Assembly (NCBI GenBank): GCA_903844155.1
Contig: CAIMSU010000268.1
Location: 16,127 to 80,126 of the forward strand
Source of the DNA: an uncultured Pseudomonadota bacterium
GTDB taxonomy: Bacteria; Myxococcota_A; UBA796; SXON01
Length of the DNA stretch: 64,000 nucleotides
Direction: 5' to 3'
Part shown: positions 45,130-53,842 of the stretch, piece by piece
Layout: each line of letters begins with the position of its first letter
Position numbering within the stretch: the first letter of the stretch is position 1
Position numbers and translations under genes: made by a program
Notes under the pieces: model-generated
Databases searched by the model: none
What the model saw: the letters and a program-made list of their open reading frames with translations, nothing else
What the model was told of the DNA's origin: nothing

Positions 45130-46701
45130 CTATCCCGGGAGGGCGGACGCGCCCTCGATTCTGAACGCCCAGGGCTGCAGGTCCCACGGACCCGCGAGCT
45201 CGCGCCCGCTCAGGTTGACCTCGACTCGGACCGAATTCGGACCAACGCCCCGGGTGAAGGCAAGTACCGGGGCAGGTCCGACGTCCTCGAACACGACCCC
45301 TTCGCCCGCCGCCCGCCGGACAGCAGCCAGCGAGCGAATCAGCGCCAGCATGGATCCCGGGTCCCGATTCTCCGCTTCGACATTGACGGTCGCATAGGCC
45401 GGGTCCGCCGAAAACCACGCGGTAGACGCAGAGAACCCGCCCTCGTTGGAGTCATCCCAGGCCATCGGCCCACGCATCGCCAGGTCCTCGCCGGTATCCG
45501 CAGCGTCGTTCGCCTGGTCGAGTTCGTCGCCGTAGTCGACCACCGGGATGCCGGGGAGCAGGAACTGAACGACGCGCAATGCCCGACGTTCGCGCGGGTC
45601 GGGCAGGACTGTGGCCAGGCGGTCCGTATCATGGGAAGCGAGGAACACCGCCATGCTTCGAGCGGCGGGGCCCTGAGCCTCGACGACGCCAACCAGCGCC
45701 TCGGGGTCCGCCTCCACCGCCTCGAAGAACGCCTCGTAGCGCGGAAAATCGAGGACCGCGTCGCTCTCCGGCGCGCCCGCAGTCCCGAGCCAACTCACGC
45801 TCCGGTCCACGTCGTGTTCACTCGCCTCAGCGAGCACATACGCGTCCGGATCAGCCGCCTTCACCGCCCCATACAGGTCCGCCACCACTGCGTGGGAGGC
45901 CGCCGTGCCCTCGGTGTCCCCGTGCTCCTCCACGAGCATGACCACCGCGTCGAGTCGGAACCCGTCGGCGCCAGCGGCCAACCAACCCCGAAACACGTCG
46001 AACATCGCGGCCCGAACCCCGGGATCCTTCCAGTTGAGGTCCGGCAGGTCCGCCCCAAAGCAGCCGTAGTACGCCGACTGCGGCGAGCCGGCCGGGAACC
46101 AACGTTCGCCATCCGGCGCCCGCGCCTGAAGGACGAAGCGCTCCGGGTGGACTCCGAGCGCCTCAAACCACGGGTGCGTTCGATGCACCTGGTTGAGGGG
46201 GACGTCGAGGATGACGCGCATGCCGCGCGCATGTGCCTCAGCGACAAGATCCGCGAGATCCGCGGCCGTCCCGTACTCGTCCCGGATGCGGTTGAAGTCC
46301 GTCACATCGTAGCCCGCCGGTCCAAACGCCGGAAAGACCGGCAACAACCACAGCGTTCCCACCCCAAGACCCGCGAGGTAGTCCAGGTGCCGTTGGACAC
46401 CCCGCAGATCCCCGATCCCGTCTCCATCGGAGTCCTGGAACGATCGAACGTAGATCTCGTAGATGAGGCCCTCGCGCGCTGGCGCACTGGGCGGCTCCGC
46501 CAGGGCGACCGGCAGCGGCTCCACGTCGCCGGGCGAGGCAACCTCGCCGAGCAAAGCGGACTGCCCGACCTCGGGGGGGCGAACGCAGCCGCCGAGCGGC
46601 ATCGCCAGCAAGGTGAACAGCAGGAGGAGGGCGGTAGCGATCGGGGCGAACTCGAGCGCAAGGACCGCGGATTCACCGAGCGAGTTGACGGACAAGGGCA
46701 C
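45130..46701 (-). CDS. GH13 alpha-amylase-family glycosidase, lipoprotein
   Basis: This 523-residue protein begins with a lipoprotein signal ending MPLGGC (Cys ~39). The (beta/alpha)8 barrel starts at YEIYVRSFQDSDGDGIGDL (~81). The nucleophile is in DGFRLDAV (~248), the acid/base in VLAEASE (~293) and the transition-state Asp in ASHDTDRL (~358), so all three GH13 catalytic residues are present. It should cleave or transfer alpha-glucans at the cell surface. GTG start at 46701; the signal is long, so a later start is possible. Likely co-transcribed with the FAD gene. Confidence 0.88.
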   Translation of the reverse strand: MPLSVNSLGESAVLALEFAPIATALLLLFTLLAMPLGGCVRPPEVGQSALLGEVASPGDVEPLPVALAEPPSAPAREGLIYEIYVRSFQDSDGDGIGDLRGVQRHLDYLAGLGVGTLWLLPVFPAFGPAGYDVTDFNRIRDEYGTAADLADLVAEAHARGMRVILDVPLNQVHRTHPWFEALGVHPERFVLQARAPDGERWFPAGSPQSAYYGCFGADLPDLNWKDPGVRAAMFDVFRGWLAAGADGFRLDAVVMLVEEHGDTEGTAASHAVVADLYGAVKAADPDAYVLAEASEHDVDRSVSWLGTAGAPESDAVLDFPRYEAFFEAVEADPEALVGVVEAQGPAARSMAVFLASHDTDRLATVLPDPRERRALRVVQFLLPGIPVVDYGDELDQANDAADTGEDLAMRGPMAWDDSNEGGFSASTAWFSADPAYATVNVEAENRDPGSMLALIRSLAAVRRAAGEGVVFEDVGPAPVLAFTRGVGPNSVRVEVNLSGRELAGPWDLQPWAFRIEGASALPG

Positions 46702-46757
46702 CTCGCCCGCACCGTGGGCAGGTCCCGTGCCAACGGTTCAACCTCGATCATTCGCGG

Positions 46758-46790
46758 GGTGACGGTTGTCACCTGACGGACGTCCGTCAG
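46758..46790. promoter_or_regulatory. Two adjacent palindromes upstream of potA and the GH13 gene
   Basis: GGTGAC-GGTT-GTCACC (46758-46773) abuts the perfect 18-bp palindrome CTGACGGACGTCCGTCAG (46773-46790). The second resembles TetR-type operators. They lie in the 269-base divergent region between the GH13 gene (start 46701) and potA (start 46971), so either or both may be controlled. No regulator gene is adjacent. The rest of this interval, apart from the potA promoter, shows nothing else. Confidence 0.5.
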
Positions 46791-46920
46791 ACTTCCGTCA
46801 CCCCCCTCACCGCGCGGCTCCTGTCAAGGCGGGTCCCGCCGTCTGTGCACCAGGGCGACCGCGGACCCCCACCTGAGCATCCCGTTCCATGCCTCCCACC
46901 GAAATAGTTCACCTTCCGGG

Positions 46921-46949
46921 TCGACATCACTCGCCAAAAGCCGTACCAT
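46921..46949 (+). promoter_or_regulatory. Sigma-70-like promoter of potABCD
   Basis: TCGACA (46921-46926) and TACCAT (46944-46949) have a 17-base spacer and end 21 bases before the potA GTG. Confidence 0.5.
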
Positions 46950-46970
46950 GCCGGCCGTCCCAGGTCCGCT

Positions 46971-48092
46971 GTGAGCGAAGCCTCTCCAATCGTTGAATTC
47001 CGCGCTGTCCACAAGACCTTCGGCGCCTACCGCGCGGTCGTCGACATCAACTTCCAGATCCAGAAAGGCGAGTTCTTCTCGATCCTCGGCCCCTCCGGCT
47101 GCGGCAAGACAACCACGTTGCGCCTCCTCGCCGGGTTCGAGGAGCCCGACGAAAACGGCGGCGAGGTGCGCATCAACGGCGAGGTCGTCAACAAGCGGCG
47201 GCCCTACGAGCGCGCGATCGCGATGGTTTTCCAGAACTACGCGTTGTTCCCGCATTTGTCGGTGGAGCGGAACATCGCGTTCGGGCTGGAGATGCGCCAG
47301 ACGCCGAAGGCCGAGATGCCGGGACGGGTGAAGCGCGCCATGGAGATGGTGCGCCTCGATCCCGGACAGTTCGCGCGACGGATGCCCGGACAGCTCTCGG
47401 GTGGACAGCGGCAACGAGTCGCGCTCGCGCGCGCGCTCGTGCTCGAGCCGAGCATCCTGCTCCTGGACGAGCCGCTCGGCGCCATCGACCTCAAGCTCAG
47501 AAAGGAGATGCAGTTGGAGCTGAAGCAGCTCAACAAGCAGCTTGGAACCACGTTTGTCTACGTCACGCACGACCAGGAGGAGGCGCTGACGATGTCCGAC
47601 CGCATCGCGGTCATGGACAACGCGCGGGTCGCACAGCTCGGGACGCCAGCCCAGATCTACGAGTGCCCGCGGACACGTTTCGTCGCGAAGTTCATTGGGG
47701 AATCGAACTTTTTCGACGGGGTGGTCGAGGGGCGGAATGGAGACGGCTGGCGCGTGAACGGCGACCGCGGCGGGTTCACCGTTCCGGACGGCCCGGGGAT
47801 GATGCCCGGCGCGAAGGCAGCCGTCGCCGTGCGCCCCGAGTGGCTCGACGTCGTCGCGCGTGGAGACGAACCTGCGGGCGAGAACGCCATCCCGGGGACT
47901 GTCAGCGACGTCATCTACCTCGGGGAGACGCTCCACGTCCTCGTCGCCGTGGCCGGCGCGAACGGCGACGAGCGCGTGGCCGTTGCGGTTCGGAACGAAG
48001 GCCAGCTTGGACGGCCAATTCGGTGGTCGAAGGGCGACCAGGTGGCTGTGTGCTGGGCGCCGGGCGACTGCCAGGTGCTGGAGGACGCATGA
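46971..48092 (+). CDS. potA: Spermidine/putrescine ABC transporter ATPase
   Basis: This 373-residue protein has Walker A GPSGCGKTTTLR (~38), the Q-loop VFQNYALFPHLSV (~84), signature LSGGQRQRVALARAL (~142) and Walker B ILLLDEPLGAID (~162). A C-terminal TOBE-like regulatory domain covers ~260-370. The GTG start has weak upstream complementarity to rRNA. It powers polyamine import with the overlapping potB and potC; the stop overlaps the potB start (ATGA). Confidence 0.95.
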   Translation: MSEASPIVEFRAVHKTFGAYRAVVDINFQIQKGEFFSILGPSGCGKTTTLRLLAGFEEPDENGGEVRINGEVVNKRRPYERAIAMVFQNYALFPHLSVERNIAFGLEMRQTPKAEMPGRVKRAMEMVRLDPGQFARRMPGQLSGGQRQRVALARALVLEPSILLLDEPLGAIDLKLRKEMQLELKQLNKQLGTTFVYVTHDQEEALTMSDRIAVMDNARVAQLGTPAQIYECPRTRFVAKFIGESNFFDGVVEGRNGDGWRVNGDRGGFTVPDGPGMMPGAKAAVAVRPEWLDVVARGDEPAGENAIPGTVSDVIYLGETLHVLVAVAGANGDERVAVAVRNEGQLGRPIRWSKGDQVAVCWAPGDCQVLEDA

Positions 48093-48988
48093 ACTTCGTG
48101 GCGCTCCGTCGCAAGGCCCTGGGGTGGTTCCACCAGCACCGGGAGGCGAAGGCCTGGGGCCTGCTCGGCCCCGGCTTCGTGTGGTTGCTGCTCTTCTTCG
48201 TGGCCCCCATCCTCATCATGTTCGCCTACAGCTTCATGCCCCGGGGCGAGTACGGGGGGGTGGACTCGGGCTTCACGTTCGAGAACTACGCGCGCTTCGC
48301 CGACCCGCTCTACATCGGCATCGTCTGGCGGACGCTCCTGGACTCGGTGGCCTGTACGGTCATCTGCGTGCTGCTCGGCTACCCCGTCGCCTACGTAGTC
48401 GCGCGCGCGACAAAATGGCGGAACGTCCTGATGTTCCTCGTCGTGCTGCCGTTCTGGACCAGCTTCCTGGTCCGCACCTTCGCGATGATCTTCCTGCTTC
48501 GCGACACCGGCCTCATCAACACGCTGCTCGCCGACATCGGGCTGGAGAGCCTCGATGACCCGATCATCATGCTCTACACCCCGTTCGCCGTGATGCTCGG
48601 CCTGGTCTACGGGTTCCTCCCGTTCATGATCCTGCCGATCTACTCCTCGCTCGAGAAGTTGGACCTGTCGTTGCTGGAGGCCGCCGAGGTGCTCGGCGCG
48701 CGCCCGACAGCGCGATTCCTCCGGATCACCCTGCCTCTCTCGATGCCCGGCGTGGTCGCGGGTTCCATGCTCGTCTTCATCCCGGCGCTCGGCTCGTTCC
48801 TGACCTCGGACCTGCTCGGCGGCGCCAAGAACGTGCTCATCGGCAATGTCGTTCAGGCGCAGTTCTCGACCGCGCGCAACTGGCCGTTCGGCTCCGCGCT
48901 CTCCTTCATCGTCATGGCGCTCGTGCTGGTGGCCGTCATGGGGTATCTCCGCGCCCGTGATCGCGGCGCCGAGCTGGGGGCCAAATGA
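48089..48988 (+). CDS. potB: Spermidine/putrescine ABC transporter permease
   Basis: This 299-residue inner-membrane permease has about six helices. The EAA loop that contacts PotA reads LLEAAEVLGARPTARFLRI (~196). The open frame begins far upstream inside potA, but the ATG overlapping the potA stop yields a normal N-terminus. The stop overlaps the potC start. Confidence 0.93.
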   Translation: MNFVALRRKALGWFHQHREAKAWGLLGPGFVWLLLFFVAPILIMFAYSFMPRGEYGGVDSGFTFENYARFADPLYIGIVWRTLLDSVACTVICVLLGYPVAYVVARATKWRNVLMFLVVLPFWTSFLVRTFAMIFLLRDTGLINTLLADIGLESLDDPIIMLYTPFAVMLGLVYGFLPFMILPIYSSLEKLDLSLLEAAEVLGARPTARFLRITLPLSMPGVVAGSMLVFIPALGSFLTSDLLGGAKNVLIGNVVQAQFSTARNWPFGSALSFIVMALVLVAVMGYLRARDRGAELGAK

Positions 48989-49773
48989 GCAGCCTGAAGC
49001 TCCCGCGTTGGCTCATCGCCATCGTCGCGCTCGTCTACGCCTTCCTCCACATCCCGCTCTTGACGCTGGCGCTGTTCTCGTTCAACAACTCCAAGTTCTC
49101 GGTCGAGTGGACCGGCTTTACGCTGCACTGGTACGAACGCCTGTTTCAACGCCAGGATGTGATCGACGCGCTGGAGGCGAGCCTGTATGTGGGCGTCGTC
49201 TCCACCATCATCTCGACGCTGCTCGGCACGCTGATGGCGTTGGCGTTGGGGCGGCACGTGTTTCGCGGCCGCCGGCCAATGGAAGCCTTCCTCTACGTGC
49301 CCATCGTGACGCCCGACATCGTCGTTGGCATCTCGATGCTCATCCTGCTCGTGTTCGTCGGCTTCCCGTTGGGGCTGACCACCGTGATCATCGCGCACGT
49401 CGCCTTCAACATCCCCTTCGTCGTCGTCGTCGTGCTGGCGAGGCTGCAGGGGATGGATCGCAACCTCGAAGAGGCGGCGATGATCCTCGGCGCCGACGAG
49501 TGGACGACGTTCTGGCGCATCACCGCGCCGGTGCTGTGGCCGGGCATCCTCTCCGGCGCGATGCTGGCGTTCACCAACTCTTTTGACGACTACGTCATCA
49601 CCTCGTTCGTCATCGGCACCGGCCAGTCCACGCTGCCGATCGTGGTCTACAACATGGCGAGCAAGAACATCGAACCGAGCATCAACGCCATCAGCACCAT
49701 CATCCTCGTCGTCACCACGATCCTGCTCTTCGTGTCCGATAGGCTCACCCGCGACAAGCCGCTGGTCGCGTAG
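48985..49773 (+). CDS. potC: Spermidine/putrescine ABC transporter permease
   Basis: This 262-residue permease has about six helices and the EAA loop NLEEAAMILGADEWTTFWRI (~161). It overlaps potB by four bases (ATGA) and precedes potD by 38 bases. It forms the heterodimeric channel with PotB. Confidence 0.93.
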   Translation: MSSLKLPRWLIAIVALVYAFLHIPLLTLALFSFNNSKFSVEWTGFTLHWYERLFQRQDVIDALEASLYVGVVSTIISTLLGTLMALALGRHVFRGRRPMEAFLYVPIVTPDIVVGISMLILLVFVGFPLGLTTVIIAHVAFNIPFVVVVVLARLQGMDRNLEEAAMILGADEWTTFWRITAPVLWPGILSGAMLAFTNSFDDYVITSFVIGTGQSTLPIVVYNMASKNIEPSINAISTIILVVTTILLFVSDRLTRDKPLVA

Positions 49774-49811
49774 CCAGCCCACCATCCCCAACCCTCCTCC
49801 CCGAGATCCGC

Positions 49812-51008
49812 ATGTCCAAGAAATCCGAAGCCGACTCCCTTTTCAAGAATTTCGTGGAAGGCCGCCTCGCCCGCCGCGACTTCATCCTCCAGGCGCTCGC
49901 GTTGGGCGCGTCCGTTACGGCCCTCGGCGCCGTTCTGGAGGCCTGCACCGGCACCCCGGCCGAAGCCCCCAAGGCGTCGCCGCCGCCGGACAAGGGCCCG
50001 CTCACGGGCGGTGCCGCTCCGACGCCCGCTGCCCCGGCCGAGCCTGACCTGGGCCCGATGGAGACGGAGCTCAACATCTACAACTGGTCCGACTACATCG
50101 CCGAGGACACCGTCGCGAACTTCACGAAAGAGACGGGGATCAAGGTCAAGTATGACACGTACGAGTCCAACGAGGAGCTGCTCGCCAAGCTCCAGGTCGG
50201 CACCTCCGGCTACGACATCGTGGTCCCGACCGGGTACATCGTGACCGTCCTCGCGGCCCAGAACCTGCTGGAGCCGCTGGTGAAGAAGTACCTGACAAAC
50301 TGGAAGAACATCGCCCCGTTGTTCGCCAACCCCACCTTTGACCCCGACTGCGCCCACAGCGTGCCGTGGCAGTGGGGGACGACGGGCATCGCGTACCGCA
50401 GCGACAAGGTGAACCCGCCACCGGACGGCTGGAGCATCTTCCAGGACCCCAAGTACAAGCACAAGATGACGCAGCTCGACGACGAGCGGGACGTGATCGG
50501 TGCCTGGCTGAAGTTCAGGGGAAAGTCGCTGAGCTCGACCGACACGGCGGACCTCGCCGGCGCCAAGGCAGACGCCATCCTCGCAAAAGCGAACTTGAAG
50601 GCGTATATCTCGGCGGAGGTGAAGGGCCAGGTCGTCACCGGCGACGTCTGGGTCGCCCAGCTCTGGAACGGTGACACCGCCCAGGCGGCGAAGGAGCAGC
50701 CAAAGATCGCCTACTGCCTGCCGAAAGAGGGCGCGGCGCTCTGGACGGACTCCCTCGTCATCCCCAAGGGCGCCCCGCACAAGCGCGCCGCCCACGCGTT
50801 CATGGACTACATCCTGCGGCCCGAGGTCGCGGCCTCCATCTCGGACACCACCGGATATGGCACGCCCAACCTGCCTGCTTCCTCGAAGCTGGCCGTCCCC
50901 CTACCCTACCCGACCGATGACGAGCTCAAGCGCCTCGAAGTCCAGAAGGACCTCGGCAAAGCGGCCGAGTTGTGGGACACCCTGTGGACCGAGATCAAGG
51001 CAAGCTGA
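49812..51008 (+). CDS. potD: Polyamine-binding protein PotD, with twin-arginine lipoprotein signal
   Basis: This 398-residue binding protein has an N-terminus with ARRDFILQALALGASV ending in a lipobox-like LEAC (~45). It thus combines a twin-arginine motif with a lipidation cysteine, suggesting folded export followed by lipid anchoring. A Pro/Ala linker precedes the mature domain, which opens with LNIYNWSDYIAEDT (~89), typical of PotD/PotF. YDIVVPTGYIV (~136) and GDVWVAQLWNGDTAQA (~278) contribute to ligand binding. E. coli PotD is periplasmic and not lipidated; a lipid anchor would suit an organism rich in lipoproteins. Confidence 0.93.
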   Translation: MSKKSEADSLFKNFVEGRLARRDFILQALALGASVTALGAVLEACTGTPAEAPKASPPPDKGPLTGGAAPTPAAPAEPDLGPMETELNIYNWSDYIAEDTVANFTKETGIKVKYDTYESNEELLAKLQVGTSGYDIVVPTGYIVTVLAAQNLLEPLVKKYLTNWKNIAPLFANPTFDPDCAHSVPWQWGTTGIAYRSDKVNPPPDGWSIFQDPKYKHKMTQLDDERDVIGAWLKFRGKSLSSTDTADLAGAKADAILAKANLKAYISAEVKGQVVTGDVWVAQLWNGDTAQAAKEQPKIAYCLPKEGAALWTDSLVIPKGAPHKRAAHAFMDYILRPEVAASISDTTGYGTPNLPASSKLAVPLPYPTDDELKRLEVQKDLGKAAELWDTLWTEIKAS

Positions 51009-51014
51009 GCCTCC

Positions 51015-51077
51015 GTGACGTTCCTCCTCCCGCATTTCATATCATCGTGAACCAAAATGCGGGATGAGGATCGTCAC
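51015..51077 (+). repeat. 63-bp dispersed palindrome, copy B (after potD)
   Basis: It runs from GTGACG to CGTCAC; the stem is CCTCCTCCCGCATTT paired with AAATGCGGGATGAGG around a variable loop. It starts seven bases after the potD stop, in the same orientation relative to potD as copy A has to lgt. About 50 of 63 positions match copy A by hand. It contains the ATG of the following ORF. Confidence 0.8.
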
Positions 51078-51446
51078 TTTGTTGAGCGGGTAGTGGTCGC
51101 CGCCGCCGCTGTTGTGTATGGAGGCATCGGGTTGTACGTGCTCGCCGCGCCAGACCGGGCGTTGGCGGCTGTGAGCTTACCGCTTCCCAACGACACGGCC
51201 AGGGCGGACGTGATGGCGACCTACGGCGGCATGTGCCTCGGTATCGGCATTTGGCTGGGGCTTTGTGCCCGTCACTCGGAGTCGGTCCGGGTGGGACTGT
51301 GGGGCGTGTGCCTGGGTTTTGGCGGTTTGGCGCTGGGGCGGATTGTCGCCCTCGTCGAAGGCCTTGTGTTCACCCCGATCCTCTACGGATTTCTCGGCCT
51401 CGAGCTGGTCGTCGCGACGATCGCCGGCGGACTCCTTGCGAGCTGA
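51057..51446 (+). CDS. Small four-helix membrane protein (DUF4345-like)
   Basis: This 129-residue protein has four hydrophobic helices (VVVAAAAVVYGGIGLYVLAA; ATYGGMCLGIGIWLGLCA; GVCLGFGGLALGRIVALV; ILYGFLGLELVVATIAGGLL). The pattern, including the conserved-looking GLALGRI, resembles DUF4345 proteins of unknown function. The ATG and first seven codons (MRDEDRH) lie inside the 63-bp palindrome; a GTG about a dozen codons later is an alternative start closer to the first helix. Confidence 0.65.
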   Translation: MRDEDRHFVERVVVAAAAVVYGGIGLYVLAAPDRALAAVSLPLPNDTARADVMATYGGMCLGIGIWLGLCARHSESVRVGLWGVCLGFGGLALGRIVALVEGLVFTPILYGFLGLELVVATIAGGLLAS

Positions 51447-51448
51447 GG

Positions 51449-51454
51449 TATGCT
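51449..51454 (+). promoter_or_regulatory. Candidate -10 element (TATGCT), possible leaderless start
   Basis: TATGCT ends exactly six bases before the ATG at 51461, so transcription would start at or near the A of the start codon. The GGGG next to the ATG is too close for a ribosome-binding site. Confidence 0.4.
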
Positions 51455-51460
51455 TCGGGG

Positions 51461-52105
51461 ATGACGATCCTCGCCGCACTTGTCGCGATCCTCCTCGGCT
51501 GCACGGTTCCGGTCTCGAGCTCCGGTGACGGCTCCAAAACAACCGATGGATCAGGGGATTCCGCGTCCGAGTGCGTGCAGTCGAAGGTGGATGAGACGGG
51601 CAGCGTGTACACGTACGATGCGAACGGGAACGTGACGACCCGGACGTTCACCGACGGGTCAACGATGACGTACACCTATGACGAGGCCGGAGACATGACG
51701 GGCTACAGCTACGACACCGGCGGCTCCCGGAATGACCAGACGCGCACCTACACCTACGACGCACACGGCAACGTGACGTCCTCGACCGACCAGGACGGAA
51801 ACGTCGCGACCTGGTCCTACACGTACGACGCGAACGGCAACGCGACCGGGGCCACCGACTCGCAGGGCGGCTCGTGGACCTACACGTACGACTCGGAGGG
51901 CAACACCGCGTCCGTCACCTACACCGACCCCGACGGCAACGTCGAGAGCGCCACCTACACCTACGATGCCGACGGCAACATCATCAGCGAGACATACACC
52001 GACTCAACCGGGGCGGTCTACACGGCCACCTGGACCTATGATTCAAATGGCAACGTGACCACCGACGACGAGCACACCTACACCTACACGTACGGCCCCT
52101 GCTGA
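51461..52105 (+). CDS. YD-repeat (RHS-type) lipoprotein
   Basis: This 214-residue protein has a lipobox LLGC at residue ~13 and eight YTYDxxGN-like YD repeats in a row up to the C-terminus (e.g. YTYDANGNVT, YTYDEAGDMT, YTYDAHGNVT, YTYDSEGNTA). YD repeats usually wrap into a long shell in Rhs/Tc toxins and surface adhesins. This is a short stand-alone lipidated strip with no toxin or core domain. It may be a surface adhesin or carbohydrate binder. Its 3' end faces the SDR gene 21 bases away. Confidence 0.8.
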   Translation: MTILAALVAILLGCTVPVSSSGDGSKTTDGSGDSASECVQSKVDETGSVYTYDANGNVTTRTFTDGSTMTYTYDEAGDMTGYSYDTGGSRNDQTRTYTYDAHGNVTSSTDQDGNVATWSYTYDANGNATGATDSQGGSWTYTYDSEGNTASVTYTDPDGNVESATYTYDADGNIISETYTDSTGAVYTATWTYDSNGNVTTDDEHTYTYTYGPC

Positions 52106-52126
52106 CCGACGCGGTCGCGTACGCCT

Positions 52127-52894
52127 CTACGCCGGCGGCACCAACGACTTCGACCCCTTCCAGAGCTGCGCGTTGATGAACCCCGGCGCGATCGCCTGCA
52201 TCCAGTAGAGCTGGCCCGACTGCCCGACGCGGATCTCGGTCTTGTCCGCCTTCAACCCCTTGATCGTCGCGTCGACCAGGACGTCGGTCGTGATGACGGT
52301 GAAGTCGCCGCCTTCGGGGATGTCGGCGGTCAGCTCGGTCTTGACGGCCGGCGGGAGCAGCTCGATGACGCGCACGCCAGCCGCCTCAAGCTGAAAACGC
52401 AGGGAGATCGTGTAGGAGTGCACAGCCGCCTTCGTCGCGCAGTAGATCGGCGAGGACGGCAAGGGGACGTACGCGAGGCCGGAGGAGACGTTGAGGATCG
52501 TGCCCTTGTTCGCAGTGATGAGGTCCACAAACGCTGACGTGGTGCGGATCGTGCCGCCAACGTTGATGTCCATCTCTTCCATCAGCGAGTCGAGGTCCTT
52601 TGCCGGCCGAGAGAGGTTGCGGTTGACGAAAACACCGGCGTTGTTCATCAGGAAGTCGAGCTTGGGGAACTCGGCGGCGACCTTCACGGCGAGCGCCTTG
52701 ATGTCCGCCGACTTTGCCACGTCGCTCTGGATGCAGTGGATCTTCGGGTTCGCGGCCTTGACCTCGTCCAGCTTGGACTGCCGACGACCGGTGACGATCA
52801 CGACGTTGTCGAGCTCAACGAACTTCTTTGCGAAGGCGAGGCCGATGCCGGCGCTGCCGCCGGTGATGAGGATGGTGTGGCCGGAGAGGTTCAT
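52127..52894 (-). CDS. Short-chain dehydrogenase/reductase
   Basis: This 255-residue protein has the cofactor loop TGGSAGIGLAFA (~11), NNAG (~86), a catalytic Ser in NVSSGLAYV (~136) and YCATKAA (~151), so all classical SDR residues are present. A basic pair after strand 2 (TGRRQSKLD) suggests NADP(H) preference. The ATG at 52894 has AAGGAT six bases upstream; the open frame upstream overlaps the next gene antisense and is not protein-like. It resembles DltE/YciK-type enzymes; substrate unknown. Confidence 0.88.
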   Translation of the reverse strand: MNLSGHTILITGGSAGIGLAFAKKFVELDNVVIVTGRRQSKLDEVKAANPKIHCIQSDVAKSADIKALAVKVAAEFPKLDFLMNNAGVFVNRNLSRPAKDLDSLMEEMDINVGGTIRTTSAFVDLITANKGTILNVSSGLAYVPLPSSPIYCATKAAVHSYTISLRFQLEAAGVRVIELLPPAVKTELTADIPEGGDFTVITTDVLVDATIKGLKADKTEIRVGQSGQLYWMQAIAPGFINAQLWKGSKSLVPPA

Positions 52895-52992
52895 GTTGAG
52901 ATCCTTGGGAAACGCGTGCGAGGGGACGGGCGGATAACTCGCCTGCGCTCCGGTCACGACGAGGCCCCGCGCCCCGTACCGCTCGGTCTCGA

Positions 52993-53775
52993 CTACCCCG
53001 GCACCAGGTCGAGAATGTCGACCGTGGGCGGGTCGTCGAGCCGGATCGGCAGGACCGACGTGCCGATGCCAGGCGTCACGAAAACAGTCTGGCCGTAGCG
53101 ATTTGAGAGTCCATCTGCCCAGATCACGTTCGTCGGCTCCACCACCGCCCCCCAGAGGGGCAGCCGGACCTGGCCGCCGTGGGTATGCCCCGCCACCACG
53201 AGGCCGACGGGACCGTGCATGTGCTCGACAGCATCGGGGTTGTGGACGAGCACGAGCGCGCCGGGGGTGCGTGGGATCGTGTTCACATCCGAGCCGAGGC
53301 CGTACGGGTCGTCCAACCCAACGATCGTTACGCCGTGGAAGACGACGACGCGATTCCTGAGCACGGTCACGCCATTCGCCGCGAGCGCGCTTGCCATGCA
53401 GTCCGCACAATTCCAGGCGTCGTGATTGCCGATGACGGCGAACACAGGGGCGGCGAGCCCGACGAAGTGGGCCGCGGCGTGCTCCGGCCCGACGGGGTTC
53501 CCACCGATCACGCCGTTGATCAGGTAGTCGCCGAGCAACAGCACAGCATCCGGAGACTGGGCGTTCGTGGCGGCGATGACGCGATCGATCTGGGCGCAGC
53601 CCGTGCCTGGTGAGCCCTCGTGCGTGTCCGAGATGAGCGCGACGCGCAGGGCCTGCGCCAGGCCGACCACCGGCACTCGCGTGACGCGCACGCGCAGCAA
53701 GCCGGGCTCCACGCCGACGCCCCAGACGAGGGCCAACACCCCAACGATCACGGTCGAATACAGGAACCGGCGCAT
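52993..53775 (-). CDS. Membrane-anchored metallophosphoesterase
   Basis: This 260-residue protein has an N-terminal helix (FLYSTVIVGVLALVWGVGV) and then the calcineurin-like motifs SDTHEGSP (~49), GDYLING (~82), GNHDAW (~116) and GHTHGGQVRLP (~196). This set is typical of YkuE/LpxH-like membrane phosphoesterases acting on phospho-lipids or nucleotides. The motif aspartate/histidine residues appear intact. It ends 98 bases before the SDR gene on the same strand. Confidence 0.9.
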   Translation of the reverse strand: MRRFLYSTVIVGVLALVWGVGVEPGLLRVRVTRVPVVGLAQALRVALISDTHEGSPGTGCAQIDRVIAATNAQSPDAVLLLGDYLINGVIGGNPVGPEHAAAHFVGLAAPVFAVIGNHDAWNCADCMASALAANGVTVLRNRVVVFHGVTIVGLDDPYGLGSDVNTIPRTPGALVLVHNPDAVEHMHGPVGLVVAGHTHGGQVRLPLWGAVVEPTNVIWADGLSNRYGQTVFVTPGIGTSVLPIRLDDPPTVDILDLVPG

Positions 53776-53842
53776 CCACGGAACGTAGCGCTCAGGCAGG
53801 GCGTCGGGGTGCAGGCCCCGTGCACACGGCCCGCATTGAGCG

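Noticed and set aside
44275..46776. 833-codon plus-strand frame opposite the FAD and GH13 genes
   Set aside because: The opposite strand carries intact FAD and GH13 catalytic motifs; this frame is Arg/His-rich and motif-free.
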